This document shows positions 55,280 to 64,000 of a DNA stretch of 64,000 nt, piece after piece. How positions within the stretch are numbered: position 1 is the stretch's first letter; the number at the start of each line of letters is the position of its first letter. The stretch comes from an uncultured Pedobacter sp. Lineage in GTDB: Bacteria; Bacteroidota; Bacteroidia; Sphingobacteriales; Sphingobacteriaceae. The stretch is from the NCBI RefSeq assembly GCF_913776295.1, contig NZ_CAJYOJ010000052.1:1-64000 (forward strand), in the 5' to 3' direction. The notes beneath the pieces were generated by a model. That model saw only the letters and a program-made list of their open reading frames with translations, did not search any database and was not told the DNA's origin. The position numbers were made by a program, and so were the translations under genes.

Positions 55280-56530
55280 TTATTTATCCTTCTTTGCCAG
55301 TTTCTTAACCAGCCATGGTAAAGTGAGCCCTTGCCCGATTAAGGTAAACAGAACCACCACGACTGATATAAATATAACCGCATTCCGCTGCGGAAATGCG
55401 CGGCCATCTGATAAAGTAGCCGGTAGTCCAATGGCAATAGCCAGCGAAACGATGCCTCTCATACCCGACCAGCTGATAATCAGACTATTTTTGAAATCAA
55501 GCAATGCGTCTGCTGTGATACGGTGTTTCCCTTTTTGAAAAGCTTTTTGAAGATTAACCTTTTGTATAAAAACCCGTGCCATCCGCAACAACAAGGCCAC
55601 AACAGTAATGATCAGCGAATAGCCAATGTAAGGTAAAATATCTGCACTGCTGATGTTTTTATATACATAAGGGAGTTGCAGGCCAATCAATATAAAAATT
55701 AGCCCATTTAATAAGAAGATAATTATGTCCCAGATATTTTTTGACTGGTTTTTAAGCTGTTCCGGAAATACCTTGTTGCTAAACCTCGAAATGCCTAACC
55801 CTAATATAACTACAGCAATAACCCCCGAAACGTGTATTTGTTCGGCTATTAAATAAGTAACAAAAGGCATCAATAGCATAAAGCTTATGGTTACCATGCG
55901 GTTGCTGTGGGTTCGTTTAAGGATAAAAGCCAAAATTTTCGACATTACCATGCCTATCAGGAATCCACCAGCCATCAAAAAAGCAAACTCCAGGGATGCT
56001 TTCCAGAATACAAAGGCTGTTCCGGTAACTGCGGCAACCGCAAAACGATAAGCCACCAATGCGGAAGCATCATTGACTAAACTTTCTCCTTCCAGAATAG
56101 TATTGGTTTTGTTCGATAAGCCCAATCCCTTGGTAATACTCATGGCAGCCACAGCATCCGTGGCGGAAAGAATTGCGCCTAGCACAAAAGATACTGGCCA
56201 GCCCATTTCCGGAATCATGTAGTGTGCAACGATAGCAATGCCAATAGCCGTAATGAAAACAAGGCTGATAGCAAGGGTAAATATGGTATTGATATTGGTT
56301 TTAAATTCCCGGAACGAGATATTGAAGGCGGCATCGTAAAGTAATGGCGGTAAAAATATCAGGAATATAATTTCGGGGTTAATATCAACTGGTGGCAAAG
56401 CAGGTATAAAACCTACTACAATTCCGGCGATAATCAACAGAATAGGATAGGGGATTTCAATCCGGTCCGCTAAAGCAGAAAGACCAATCATCACAACTAA
56501 AATAAATATTACGATGGCGTAATTTTCCAT
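55280..56530 (-). CDS. Na+/H+ antiporter, CPA1 (NhaP-type) family
   Basis: 416 aa with about 12 membrane segments and no long cytoplasmic tail. CPA1 hallmarks: FLPPLLYDAAFNISFREFK, ILSATDAVAAMSI, and the ND ion-binding pair in EGESLVNDASALVAYR (about 150-160). It exchanges cytoplasmic Na+ (or K+) for protons. This could help recycle Na+ brought in by the SSS symporter of the neighbouring operon, although it is on the opposite strand and is probably a housekeeping gene. It is convergent with the symporter gene. Confidence 0.93.
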   Translation of the reverse strand: MENYAIVIFILVVMIGLSALADRIEIPYPILLIIAGIVVGFIPALPPVDINPEIIFLIFLPPLLYDAAFNISFREFKTNINTIFTLAISLVFITAIGIAIVAHYMIPEMGWPVSFVLGAILSATDAVAAMSITKGLGLSNKTNTILEGESLVNDASALVAYRFAVAAVTGTAFVFWKASLEFAFLMAGGFLIGMVMSKILAFILKRTHSNRMVTISFMLLMPFVTYLIAEQIHVSGVIAVVILGLGISRFSNKVFPEQLKNQSKNIWDIIIFLLNGLIFILIGLQLPYVYKNISSADILPYIGYSLIITVVALLLRMARVFIQKVNLQKAFQKGKHRITADALLDFKNSLIISWSGMRGIVSLAIAIGLPATLSDGRAFPQRNAVIFISVVVVLFTLIGQGLTLPWLVKKLAKKDK

Positions 56531-56749
56531 ATCTGCAAATGTAGCGATTAATCAGTGTCGGAACACTTGCCTGCAAATATAGGTTTAGAACTGATTTAAA
56601 AATTTTTCGATGGAAATAAATGATATGAAGTAAAAGGATAGATCACCCCAATACCATAAAGGATAAACTTATTTTGCCAAAATGGATAGGTAGCCCTTTG
56701 GTGTTATCGAAAGCTATGCTAACCTGGCAGGTCGCTTCTGGTGCGAAAC

Positions 56750-57070
56750 CTAGCGTTGCAACCTGGGTCTTTTACTTTTGAAAGCTGGGCTGGAATTGGG
56801 TTTCGGCTTTGCTGTTTTTGTACCGCTTTCTTCATCAGATATTTTTACGGTAATCACATTACCCTTAAAAGTTTCGCCATTTAAGGTAGATACGATGTTT
56901 TTGGCATCTGGAAGGCTGTAAATTTCCATAAATGCATAGCCTTTACATTTCCCCGTAGCCCTGTCGCGAACTACTTTAATTGTTTCAACCCTGCCATGAA
57001 GGCTAACCCATATTGCCAGATCCATTTCTTGGATATTGTCAGGAAGGCCGCCTATGAAAATCTTAACCAT
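56750..57070 (-). CDS. Small RNA-binding protein with one RRM domain
   Basis: 106 aa. A single RNA recognition motif fills residues 1-80: RNP2 is KIFIGGLP at the N-terminus and RNP1 is KCKGYAFMEI, with aromatic Phe/Tyr at the RNA-contact positions. A basic tail (TKAKPKPNSSPAFKSKRPRL) follows. Such one-domain RRM proteins are widespread in Bacteroidota and cyanobacteria and are thought to act as RNA chaperones or post-transcriptional regulators. It stands alone; a 219-bp gap (56531-56749) separates it from the antiporter gene and holds only weak inverted repeats. Confidence 0.93.
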   Translation of the reverse strand: MVKIFIGGLPDNIQEMDLAIWVSLHGRVETIKVVRDRATGKCKGYAFMEIYSLPDAKNIVSTLNGETFKGNVITVKISDEESGTKTAKPKPNSSPAFKSKRPRLQR

Positions 57071-57288
57071 TATTTTTTTATTTGAGAGAACATTGAGGGC
57101 GACTATAAAAAGCTGCTTTGTTCTTTTAGTCTTGCAAAATAAGCAAAATGATATTCTTACCCAAACTAAATTTTATCAATTTTGCGCCGTTTTATGATAA
57201 TTTTTTAATGAAGGGGTTAAAATATATTGATGTTGACTGGTATAAAACGTACATTCGTTTTTCTAATCATTAAAAACACGTCAGGATT

Positions 57289-59271
57289 ATGAGTACCCTC
57301 AGGCTAAACGCCATACTTCTTTTCGCATTATTACTTTTCATATCACCATTTGCCCAGGCTAAAATTTTATTGCCTTCGGTATTTAGTAATAATATGGTGC
57401 TACAGCAGAAAACAAATGCAGCAATTTGGGGCAAAGCAGATGCAGGCAAGGCGGTGAAAGTGATGGTATCCTGGAATAAAATTAATTACGGTGCTATTGC
57501 CGATGCCAATGGTAACTGGAAACTTAAAGTGGCAACGCCAGGTTATGGAGGTCCTTATACCATTACCATATCAGATGGAGAATCATTGGTACTAAATAAT
57601 GTACTCATTGGCGATGTTTGGATCTGTTCAGGGCAGTCGAACATGGAAATGCCCCTGGCAGGGTGGGGCAAAATCCTCAATAGCGAAAAAGAAGTTGCAA
57701 TGGCTAATTATCCCAATATCCGCTTATTGCAAGCTAACCATATTGCCAGTAACGTTCCGCTTAACGATGCGAAAGTGGCTAACGGGGGCTGGCAGCAGTG
57801 TAGCCCTGAGTATATTGCTGAATTTTCATCCACCGCGTACTTCTTTGCCCGAGAAGTGTATGAAAAAACTAAAATCCCCATCGGTTTAATCCATACCTCC
57901 TGGGGAGGTACAATTGCTGAAGCCTGGACAAGTGCCGAATCGCTAAAAAAGTTAGCCGATTTCACGGCAGCTGTTGATCAGATACAGAAAAGTGCTAAGA
58001 ATCCACCATCAATTTCTTACGAAGAAAAATTGTTGAATTGGGTGAAGATCACTACTGATAAAGACTCAGGTAATCAGCATGGAACTTTTAAATGGGCATT
58101 ACCACAGAGTGATAACTGGAGAAGCATGGCACTGCCAACCTTATGGGAAGATGCAGCACTTAAAGATTTTGATGGGGTGGTTTGGTTTACAAAAAAGGTT
58201 GTAATCCCTGAAAATTGGAAGATAAATGGAACAAAACTTAATTTGGGTACTATTGATGATAACGACATTACTTTTATCAACGGTGTAAAAATTGGTAAAA
58301 CAACAGGATACAATGTTGGAAGAACATATGCTATTCCTGATGATTTGCTTAAAGTGGGAGAAAATATCATTACGGTTAGGGTTTTTGATAGCGGCGGTGG
58401 CGGTGGGATATACGGTAATGCCAACGATTTAAATTTAGCAAATGGAACCGGTAAAATTTCGTTAGCAGGAGAATGGAAATACAAAATAGGTATAAACTTT
58501 AAAAACATCGAACCTAAGCCCTACGAAGAAAATGGCCCCAACCGGCCAACGGTTTTGTACAACGCCATGATTCATCCTTACCAGCAATTCTCCATCAAAG
58601 GGGCCATCTGGTATCAGGGAGAATCTAATGCCGACAGAGCTTATCAATACCGTGTATTATTTCCTGCCATGATCAAAGATTGGCGCCAGAAATGGGGGCA
58701 GGGCGATTTTCCTTTCTATTTTGTGCAACTGGCTAATTTTATGCAGATCGATAATACTCCTACAGCGTCAGCATGGGCAGAATTAAGAGAGGCACAGCAA
58801 AAAACACTTGCATTACCAAATACAGGTATGGCCACTATTATTGATATCGGCGATGCAAAAGATATCCACCCTAAAAATAAACAGGAAGTAGGTAGAAGAT
58901 TGGCATTGATTGCTTTAGCTAAAACATATGGACAAAACATAAATTATTCCGGTCCCATTTATCAATCGAATAAAATTGAAGGAAAACAGATTGTATTAAC
59001 TTTTGGCAATAGCCAAAACGGATTAAAAACCGCAGATGGGGCAGTACCTACGGGTTTTGCCATTGCCGGGGCAGACCAGAAATTTTATTGGGCCAAAGCA
59101 CTGATCAAAGGAAATCAGATTATTGTGAGTAGCGATATGGTGGCAAACCCCGTTGCCGTTCGTTATGCATGGGGAAACAATCCGGTAGGTAACCTGATGA
59201 GTAATGATGGCTTACCAGCTTCTCCATTTAGGACGGATACCTGGCAGGGCATTACCTTTGGAAAGAAATAG
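57289..59271 (+). CDS. Sialate O-acetylesterase-like SGNH esterase
   Basis: 660 aa with a signal peptide (about 1-24, ending FAQAK). Its SGNH hydrolase domain is split: block I is WICSGQSNMEMPL (nucleophile Ser), a later block is GAIWYQGESNADRAYQYR, and the Asp/His block is DIHPKNKQEVGRRL. Between them (about 265-400) sits an inserted beta-jelly roll (WRSMALPTLWEDAALKDFDG, then ENIITVRVFDSGGGGG), usual for this family. It likely removes acetyl groups from sugars; despite the name, the substrate in soil Bacteroidota is often plant polysaccharide. It precedes a GH127-type gene in the same direction (169 bp). Confidence 0.88.
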   Translation: MSTLRLNAILLFALLLFISPFAQAKILLPSVFSNNMVLQQKTNAAIWGKADAGKAVKVMVSWNKINYGAIADANGNWKLKVATPGYGGPYTITISDGESLVLNNVLIGDVWICSGQSNMEMPLAGWGKILNSEKEVAMANYPNIRLLQANHIASNVPLNDAKVANGGWQQCSPEYIAEFSSTAYFFAREVYEKTKIPIGLIHTSWGGTIAEAWTSAESLKKLADFTAAVDQIQKSAKNPPSISYEEKLLNWVKITTDKDSGNQHGTFKWALPQSDNWRSMALPTLWEDAALKDFDGVVWFTKKVVIPENWKINGTKLNLGTIDDNDITFINGVKIGKTTGYNVGRTYAIPDDLLKVGENIITVRVFDSGGGGGIYGNANDLNLANGTGKISLAGEWKYKIGINFKNIEPKPYEENGPNRPTVLYNAMIHPYQQFSIKGAIWYQGESNADRAYQYRVLFPAMIKDWRQKWGQGDFPFYFVQLANFMQIDNTPTASAWAELREAQQKTLALPNTGMATIIDIGDAKDIHPKNKQEVGRRLALIALAKTYGQNINYSGPIYQSNKIEGKQIVLTFGNSQNGLKTADGAVPTGFAIAGADQKFYWAKALIKGNQIIVSSDMVANPVAVRYAWGNNPVGNLMSNDGLPASPFRTDTWQGITFGKK

Positions 59272-59394
59272 ATCCTAAAAAAAAATATCCGACCTCCCAA
59301 CAATTTATCTGCTACGATTGGTAGGATCATTTTTATCTGACTGATAGCAGTTAATTGGTTTTCGATATTTAACTAAATCGTTTTATGAGCCGAA

Positions 59395-59402
59395 TATATT
59401 TG
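59395..59402 (+). promoter_or_regulatory. Candidate -7 element for the GH127-like gene
   Basis: TATATTTG matches TAnnTTTG exactly, 38 bp before ATG 59441, but no clear -33 TTTG is found at the right distance. Confidence 0.35.
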
Positions 59403-59440
59403 TTATTTTTACTTCAATAAGCATCTAACCAATATTCTTT

Positions 59441-61951
59441 ATGAAGAAAATCACAATCCTATTATGTTTAATGCTGTCCGGTTTATCCATTAAATATGCA
59501 AGGGCCCAAAGTTTAACTGAATTTAATAAAAGCCCTTTAAAACAGCATGTTTATGTCCAGTTGCCTATTGGCAGTATCAAAGCCAGGGGCTGGTTGTTAA
59601 AGCAGCTGGAACAACAAAGAGATGGAGCAACAGGCATGGCCGAAGCGCTATACCCGGAAAAAGATAATCTGGGTAAAAATACCGATTGGCTAGGTGGAGA
59701 AGGCAGCAGTTGGGAGCGTGTACCTTATTATGTGAAAGGCCTGGTTGCACTGGCGTATACTTTAGATGATGCAATGCTAAAAGCGAAGGCGCAAAAGTAT
59801 ATTGACTGGACATTGAATCACCAACAAGCTAACGGATTATTTGGTCCGCCTAAAATGAGAGACTGGTGGCCGCGTATGCCAATGATGTATGCGCTGCAAA
59901 GTTATTATGAGGCCACAAATGATAAAAGAGTTATTCCTTTCCTCTCTAAATACTTTAAATATGAATTAGATCACCTTGATGCTGAACCTTTAAGTGAGTG
60001 GGCCAAAGCGAGAGCAGGTGATAACATGGAAATAGCCATTTGGCTTTATAATAAAACCGGAGAAAAGTATCTGTTAACGCTTGTAGAAAAGTTAAAACAA
60101 CAGGCCTACCCATGGATTGATATTTATACCAACAACGGATTTTACTTTTTTGGCGACGATTTTCAGCCAAAACATATGGTTAATGTGGCCCAGGCTTTAA
60201 AGTTTCCGATAGTTTATGCGCAACTTCAAGATCTTCCTGTTAACATTCAGGCGTTTTCCAGGGGCATTAATCATATTATGCACGACCATGGTCAGCCAGA
60301 AGGTTTAGGTTCCGGAACTGAATTTCTGGCCGGTACCAGCAGCATAGAAGGAGTAGAAACCTGTACCGTAGTAGAGTGGATGCAGAGTTTGGAAACGGCT
60401 GCCAGGGTTATCCATGATGCAAAAATCGGCGATCAGTTAGAAAAAGTGGCTTTCAATGCCTTGCCCGCTCAGTTTAGCCGGGATTTTAAAAACCATTCTT
60501 ATTATACATTGCCCAATCAGGTGCAGAGTATCTATGGCGAACATGGCTTTAATCAGGATTATGCTACTGGTATTGTTTCCAGTCCATATTCGGGCTTTGG
60601 CTGTTGCCGTTATAACATGCACATGGGCTGGCCCTATTATGTAAAAAATAGTGTCGTGGCCACCCCAGAGAAAGGTTTGGCTGTAATTAGCTATGGCCCA
60701 ATGGAGATAGAAACTACAGTTGCCGAAAACCAAAAAGTAAAAATCACAGAAGAAACCAACTATCCCTTCGAAGAACAGATCAGATTAAAAGTTGGCCTTG
60801 CTAATCCTACATCTTTTCCACTGATTGTAAGGGTCCCGGCCTGGAGTGTAAAGCCCGAAATTAAGTTAAACGGAGTAATTTTAAAGGGCGTAAAGGCTGG
60901 AGAAATGTTCACTATAGCCCGAAAATGGCAAAATCAGGATCAATTGCAGTTGGATTTTCCGATGGTAGTTACTACGGAAAAGCAGGTAAACAATTCTGTA
61001 AGCGTAGAACGTGGCCCTATCGTTTACGCGCTGGAAATCAAGGCTTCAAAAAGAGTAACAAACACACACACTGTTGCAGGTTTTACCGATTTTGAAATCC
61101 ATCCGCAATCGGCATGGAATTACGGTTTAATAGTTGATAAAAGTGGTTTAAGTACTGCCAGTTTACTTCGATCGGAGATGCCGGAGAACCCGTTCATAGC
61201 AGCTGATGCGCCACTAAAAATAAAGGCCCTGGCTAAAAAGATTCCATCATGGGGCTTAGATTACAGCAGGGTTGCCGCTTTTGATGTACCATACGGTCCA
61301 ATTGCATCAGCAGAAGTGCCTGAAGAAATTACATTGGTGCCATACGGATCCGAAAATATTCGTTTAAGCTGTTTCCCTGTAATCGGTGAACCGAAAATGA
61401 TCAATAAATCTTTGGTAGAAAATTTTGATCAGGGAATGGCCGGCAACTGGGTTTTTTATGGCGGTGGCTGGTTTTGGAAAGATGGTCAGATGCATGTTTC
61501 TTCAAATCCGGGGTCTGGTGGTTATGGTATAAATGGATCTAAATATGTAGCCAATGGTACAGACTTTAAGGATTTTATTTACCAGGCGGATGTCAAAATC
61601 AACACTGAAGGCGATGCTGGTTTAATGTTCAGGGCAATTAAACCTGCCATAGGGCCTGATGCTTATCAGGGCTACTATGTAGGCTTAGATCAACTTAATG
61701 GAACCATAGTGTTTGGAAAAGCTAACGGACAAAAATGGACGGTAATCAGTTCAGAAAAATTTCCCGTTGAAATGAATAGGATATATACCTTAAAGGTAGC
61801 AGCTAAGGGTGATAAATTTGATGTATTTATAAACGGATCAGCCAATCCTGTGCTTTCGGCTTCAGATAATCAATATCATTCAGGGAGTATAGGATTAAGA
61901 ACATATAAGGCACTGGCAAGCTTCGATTCGGTAAAAGTTAACACCTTTTAA
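59441..61951 (+). CDS. GH127-superfamily protein with C-terminal lectin-like domain
   Basis: 836 aa with a signal peptide ending ARAQ. The (alpha/alpha)6 region (about 30-430) belongs to the GH127/GH146 beta-L-arabinofuranosidase superfamily. It keeps the likely zinc ligands Glu306 and Cys308 (ETC) and the CysCys pair 388-389 (GFGCCRYN). Beta-sandwich regions follow (about 430-640). The last ~190 residues (about 650-836: VENFDQGMAGNWVFYGGGWF, GDAGLMFRAI, QGYYVGLD) form a concanavalin-like sandwich of DUF1080/CBM66 style, probably for carbohydrate binding. Arabinofuranosidase activity is the family-based guess; the spacing of the Cys residues matches the family but the substrate is unproven. 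It may pair with the esterase upstream. Confidence 0.8.
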   Translation: MKKITILLCLMLSGLSIKYARAQSLTEFNKSPLKQHVYVQLPIGSIKARGWLLKQLEQQRDGATGMAEALYPEKDNLGKNTDWLGGEGSSWERVPYYVKGLVALAYTLDDAMLKAKAQKYIDWTLNHQQANGLFGPPKMRDWWPRMPMMYALQSYYEATNDKRVIPFLSKYFKYELDHLDAEPLSEWAKARAGDNMEIAIWLYNKTGEKYLLTLVEKLKQQAYPWIDIYTNNGFYFFGDDFQPKHMVNVAQALKFPIVYAQLQDLPVNIQAFSRGINHIMHDHGQPEGLGSGTEFLAGTSSIEGVETCTVVEWMQSLETAARVIHDAKIGDQLEKVAFNALPAQFSRDFKNHSYYTLPNQVQSIYGEHGFNQDYATGIVSSPYSGFGCCRYNMHMGWPYYVKNSVVATPEKGLAVISYGPMEIETTVAENQKVKITEETNYPFEEQIRLKVGLANPTSFPLIVRVPAWSVKPEIKLNGVILKGVKAGEMFTIARKWQNQDQLQLDFPMVVTTEKQVNNSVSVERGPIVYALEIKASKRVTNTHTVAGFTDFEIHPQSAWNYGLIVDKSGLSTASLLRSEMPENPFIAADAPLKIKALAKKIPSWGLDYSRVAAFDVPYGPIASAEVPEEITLVPYGSENIRLSCFPVIGEPKMINKSLVENFDQGMAGNWVFYGGGWFWKDGQMHVSSNPGSGGYGINGSKYVANGTDFKDFIYQADVKINTEGDAGLMFRAIKPAIGPDAYQGYYVGLDQLNGTIVFGKANGQKWTVISSEKFPVEMNRIYTLKVAAKGDKFDVFINGSANPVLSASDNQYHSGSIGLRTYKALASFDSVKVNTF

Positions 61952-62024
61952 CATCAGTATCTGGCTATCTGAAACTTTACGGCAAGGAATTTGCTGATGC
62001 TGTAATAACAAATAAAGTAATATT

Positions 62025-62888
62025 ATGAAATTATACAGATCAATTCCCATAATGCTCTTTGCCCTTACACTTGCTGCAGGCTGTGTAAGCAATAAAAAAT
62101 ATGCCGAACTTCAGGATACTTATGCAAAGTTAAGAGAAAGAAATCAGGAGCTTAGCAATAAATATCAGGATAGTCAACGCGAACTTACCGGAAGTACCAG
62201 CAGGGTTAAAAGTTTAGAAGAGCAGATTGCATCAGAAAAAGCCAATGTTGTAGCATTACAGGATGCGTTAAATAAATGTTTAAATTCCAGCAGCCAGGGT
62301 AACGTGAATATTTCTAAGCTGGTTGACGAGATTAATAGTTCGAACAAGTACATCAAACAACTGATTAACGCCAAAAATAAAAGTGACTCGCTTAATATGG
62401 TGCTAACTAATAATTTAACACGTTCATTAAGCCGGGAAGAATTGGGTGATGTTGATGTGCAAGTGCTAAAAGGTGTGGTGTACATCTCTTTAGCGGATAA
62501 CATGCTGTATAAATCCGGCAGCTATGAAGTATCAGATAAAGCTGGTGAAACATTAAGCAAGATTGCCAAGATTATTAAAGATTATGATACGTATGATGTA
62601 CTGATAGAAGGTAACACCGATAATGTACCTATTTCTCAACCAAATATCCGTAATAACTGGGATTTAAGTGCCTTACGTGCTTCATCTGTGGTGCAGGTAT
62701 TACAAAACAAATATGCTGTAGATCCTAAACGTTTAACCGCCGGTGGACGTGGGGAGTTTAACCCAATTGCAGATAATGCAACCGCCGGTGGAAAAGCGAA
62801 AAACAGACGTACACAGATCATCATAACACCTAAGTTAGATCAGTTTATGGATTTGATTGGCAAAGCGCCTGAGCAATCTCAAAAATAA
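62025..62888 (+). CDS. OmpA-family lipoprotein with coiled coil, 287 aa
   Basis: Lipoprotein signal with lipobox LAAGC (Cys20). A coiled coil spans about 25-90 (KYAELQDTYAKLRERNQELS, then SLEEQIASEKANVV). The OmpA C-terminal peptidoglycan-binding domain covers about 150-275 (VLIEGNTDNVPI, NWDLSALRASSVVQVLQ, NRRTQIIITPK). It probably spans the periplasm from the outer membrane to peptidoglycan. It is followed by a terminator and is probably monocistronic. Confidence 0.92.
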   Translation: MKLYRSIPIMLFALTLAAGCVSNKKYAELQDTYAKLRERNQELSNKYQDSQRELTGSTSRVKSLEEQIASEKANVVALQDALNKCLNSSSQGNVNISKLVDEINSSNKYIKQLINAKNKSDSLNMVLTNNLTRSLSREELGDVDVQVLKGVVYISLADNMLYKSGSYEVSDKAGETLSKIAKIIKDYDTYDVLIEGNTDNVPISQPNIRNNWDLSALRASSVVQVLQNKYAVDPKRLTAGGRGEFNPIADNATAGGKAKNRRTQIIITPKLDQFMDLIGKAPEQSQK

Positions 62889-62915
62889 ATAAACATCAGG
62901 TATTGTTTATATAAT

Positions 62916-62945
62916 GGGTTGGAAGATTAATTCCAGCCCTTTTTT
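62916..62945 (+). terminator. Terminator after the OmpA-like gene
   Basis: GGGTTGGAA (62916-62924) pairs with TTCCAGCCC (62931-62939) with one G-T pair and a 6-nt loop, followed by TTTTTT (62940-62945). Confidence 0.85.
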
Positions 62946-63222
62946 ATGCAAAAAAATTCTTTTCTTTTGATATCATTTACAGGTTTGAAGTCAGCGTTCA
63001 CACTTAAGTGGTTAGCTTTAAGATCATTGAACGCACTGTAATGTATAAAATTTATTTTATATCGTATAATATCAGAATCTTTCATTTCAGTCTATTAATT
63101 CGTTTTAGTAAGTAAAATTATATCAATTATTATCATTAATTGTTCATAAAATATGTTTTATGTATTTTTAATAATACTTAAATTAGCTATAATTGCGCAT
63201 TATTTATAAAACAATATCTGTA
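62946..63222. other. AT-rich intergenic region
   Basis: No gene is supported here. It is strongly AT-rich. TATAATTG near 63189 is one base off the TAnnTTTG promoter element and could serve the small gene at 63223. No hairpin or repeat stands out. Confidence 0.4.
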
Positions 63223-63450
63223 ATGGGCGAGTTAAGAAAGGGATATGTTACAAAAATTGATTTAGAATACGGACAAGGAATCATTACTGATGAAAACGAC
63301 CAGGATATTCATTTTCAATTAGATCATGTATCTGATCAGATTACTTTAAATTCAAAAATAGTTTTTGAAATTGAACTGCAGGCGTGCGGTTTGGTGGCAG
63401 TTAATGTTAAATTAGCTTTGGGAGGAATGAGGGTTAACACATTTAGTTAA
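63223..63450 (+). CDS. Small cold-shock-domain-like protein, 75 aa
   Basis: I start it at ATG 63223 (MGELRKGYVTKIDLEYGQGI); an upstream TTG would add ten unconvincing residues. The pattern GYVTKIDLEYGQGIITDEND followed by DIHFQLDHV and a final VAVNVKL strand follows the beta-barrel layout of cold-shock proteins (K-G-x-V, G-x-G-F-I-x, D-x-F-x-H), although the aromatic RNA-contact residues are largely replaced. It may bind nucleic acid weakly or be a diverged relative. No neighbour clarifies its role. Confidence 0.65.
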   Translation: MGELRKGYVTKIDLEYGQGIITDENDQDIHFQLDHVSDQITLNSKIVFEIELQACGLVAVNVKLALGGMRVNTFS

Positions 63451-63489
63451 AGACTTAAACAATAAGAATGTTGTGGAATCATTGCTCAT

Positions 63490-64000
63490 TTAAAGCGGTA
63501 GGCTGAAATAAAAAGTAGAACCTTTTCCTAATCTACTTTCCACCCATATTTTTCCTTGATGTCTTTCAATTACTTCAGCGCAGATATACAGGCCTACTCC
63601 AAATCCAGCAATGGTTTTGGTATCAGGGCTCTCTACCCGGTAAAAACGGTCAAAAAGTCGGGTGATATCATTTTCTCTGATGCCTATACCTTCATCTTCT
63701 ACACTTACCACCAGATAATTATTTTTTATCTCGCATTTGATTGCAATTAGCGATTCCTTTTTTGAGTATTTTATGGCATTACCAATCAGGTTATTAATTA
63801 CATTACCGATTTTGTCCATGTCGGCATTTACGAATATTTTTTCCGGACCAATTACCTGAATAAAATGACTTGGCGAAACCATTTTGGTTTCTTCTGTAAT
63901 GGTCTTAATCAGTTCAATAAGGTTAAAGTTTGTTTTGTTCAATAGTATTTTTCCAGATTCTAATAAGGAAACGTTCAGAAAACCATCAATCATTAACGCC
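63490..64000 (-). CDS. Sensor histidine kinase, C-terminal part (cut by window edge)
   Basis: The reverse frame is open to the right edge, so the start lies outside. The visible 170 residues begin in the dimerisation helix (MIDGFLNVSLLESGKI) and contain a full HATPase domain: N-box NVINNLIGNAIKYSKKES, G1 VEDEGIGI, F-box LFDRFYRVESP, G2 GFGVGLYICAEVI, ending KGSTFYFSLPL. This is typical of PAS-type hybrid or simple membrane kinases of Bacteroidota. The sensor domain and partner regulator cannot be seen. Confidence 0.93.
   Translation of the reverse strand, partial: ALMIDGFLNVSLLESGKILLNKTNFNLIELIKTITEETKMVSPSHFIQVIGPEKIFVNADMDKIGNVINNLIGNAIKYSKKESLIAIKCEIKNNYLVVSVEDEGIGIRENDITRLFDRFYRVESPDTKTIAGFGVGLYICAEVIERHQGKIWVESRLGKGSTFYFSLPL

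Overview
The window looks like chromosome of a soil or plant-associated Bacteroidota, most likely Sphingobacteriaceae and close to Pedobacter. The reasons are two SusC/SusD pairs, a one-protein hybrid two-component sensor, OmpA-type lipoproteins, weak Shine-Dalgarno sequences and moderate GC. The genus is inferred from gene content and cannot be proved here. No rRNA, tRNA, CRISPR array or complete insertion sequence was seen.

Layout. (1) 1-1700 is a repeat-rich junction. It holds the tail of an unknown gene, a frameshifted REP-associated tyrosine transposase (RAYT) lying between inverted REP-like hairpins, and a 19-unit, exactly 21-bp-period array. (2) 2019-21867 is an unusual same-strand locus of hypothetical genes: two small proteins, a secreted or outer-membrane protein, three very large proteins without signal peptides (2125, 1664 and 1038 aa, the last resembling a tail fibre) and a membrane-anchored patatin lipase. 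No known system was recognised; this is the best candidate for something undescribed. (3) 21910-22191 is a SelW-like thioredoxin-fold protein.

(4) 22398-46617 is a polysaccharide utilisation locus (PUL). It has a hybrid two-component sensor, a BNR_4 beta-propeller enzyme, a double GH43, GH105, a DUF2264/GH154 protein, a single GH43, a GH35 beta-galactosidase, two SusC/SusD pairs and a GH16 lipoprotein. The combination fits type II arabinogalactan (arabinogalactan-protein glycan) as substrate: GH16 and GH43 on the beta-1,3-galactan backbone, GH35 and GH43 on galactose and arabinose, and the BNR_4, GH105 and GH154 enzymes on rhamnose- and glucuronate-capped side chains. Paired CCCCT words 21-22 bp apart occur upstream of both the first enzyme gene and the first susC, and may be operators of the sensor.

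(5) 46895-50188 holds an OmpA lipoprotein, an SDR dehydrogenase and a GH15 glucoamylase-like protein. (6) 50280-55069 is a galactose module: a regulator with a degenerate Nudix box, divergent from galT-galK-sodium/sugar symporter across a perfect 19-bp-arm palindrome. It could consume galactose released by the PUL. (7) 55280-64000 holds a CPA1 Na+/H+ antiporter, an RRM protein, a sialate-O-acetylesterase-like protein, a GH127-superfamily protein with a C-terminal lectin-like domain, another OmpA lipoprotein, a small cold-shock-like protein and the end of a sensor histidine kinase cut by the window edge.
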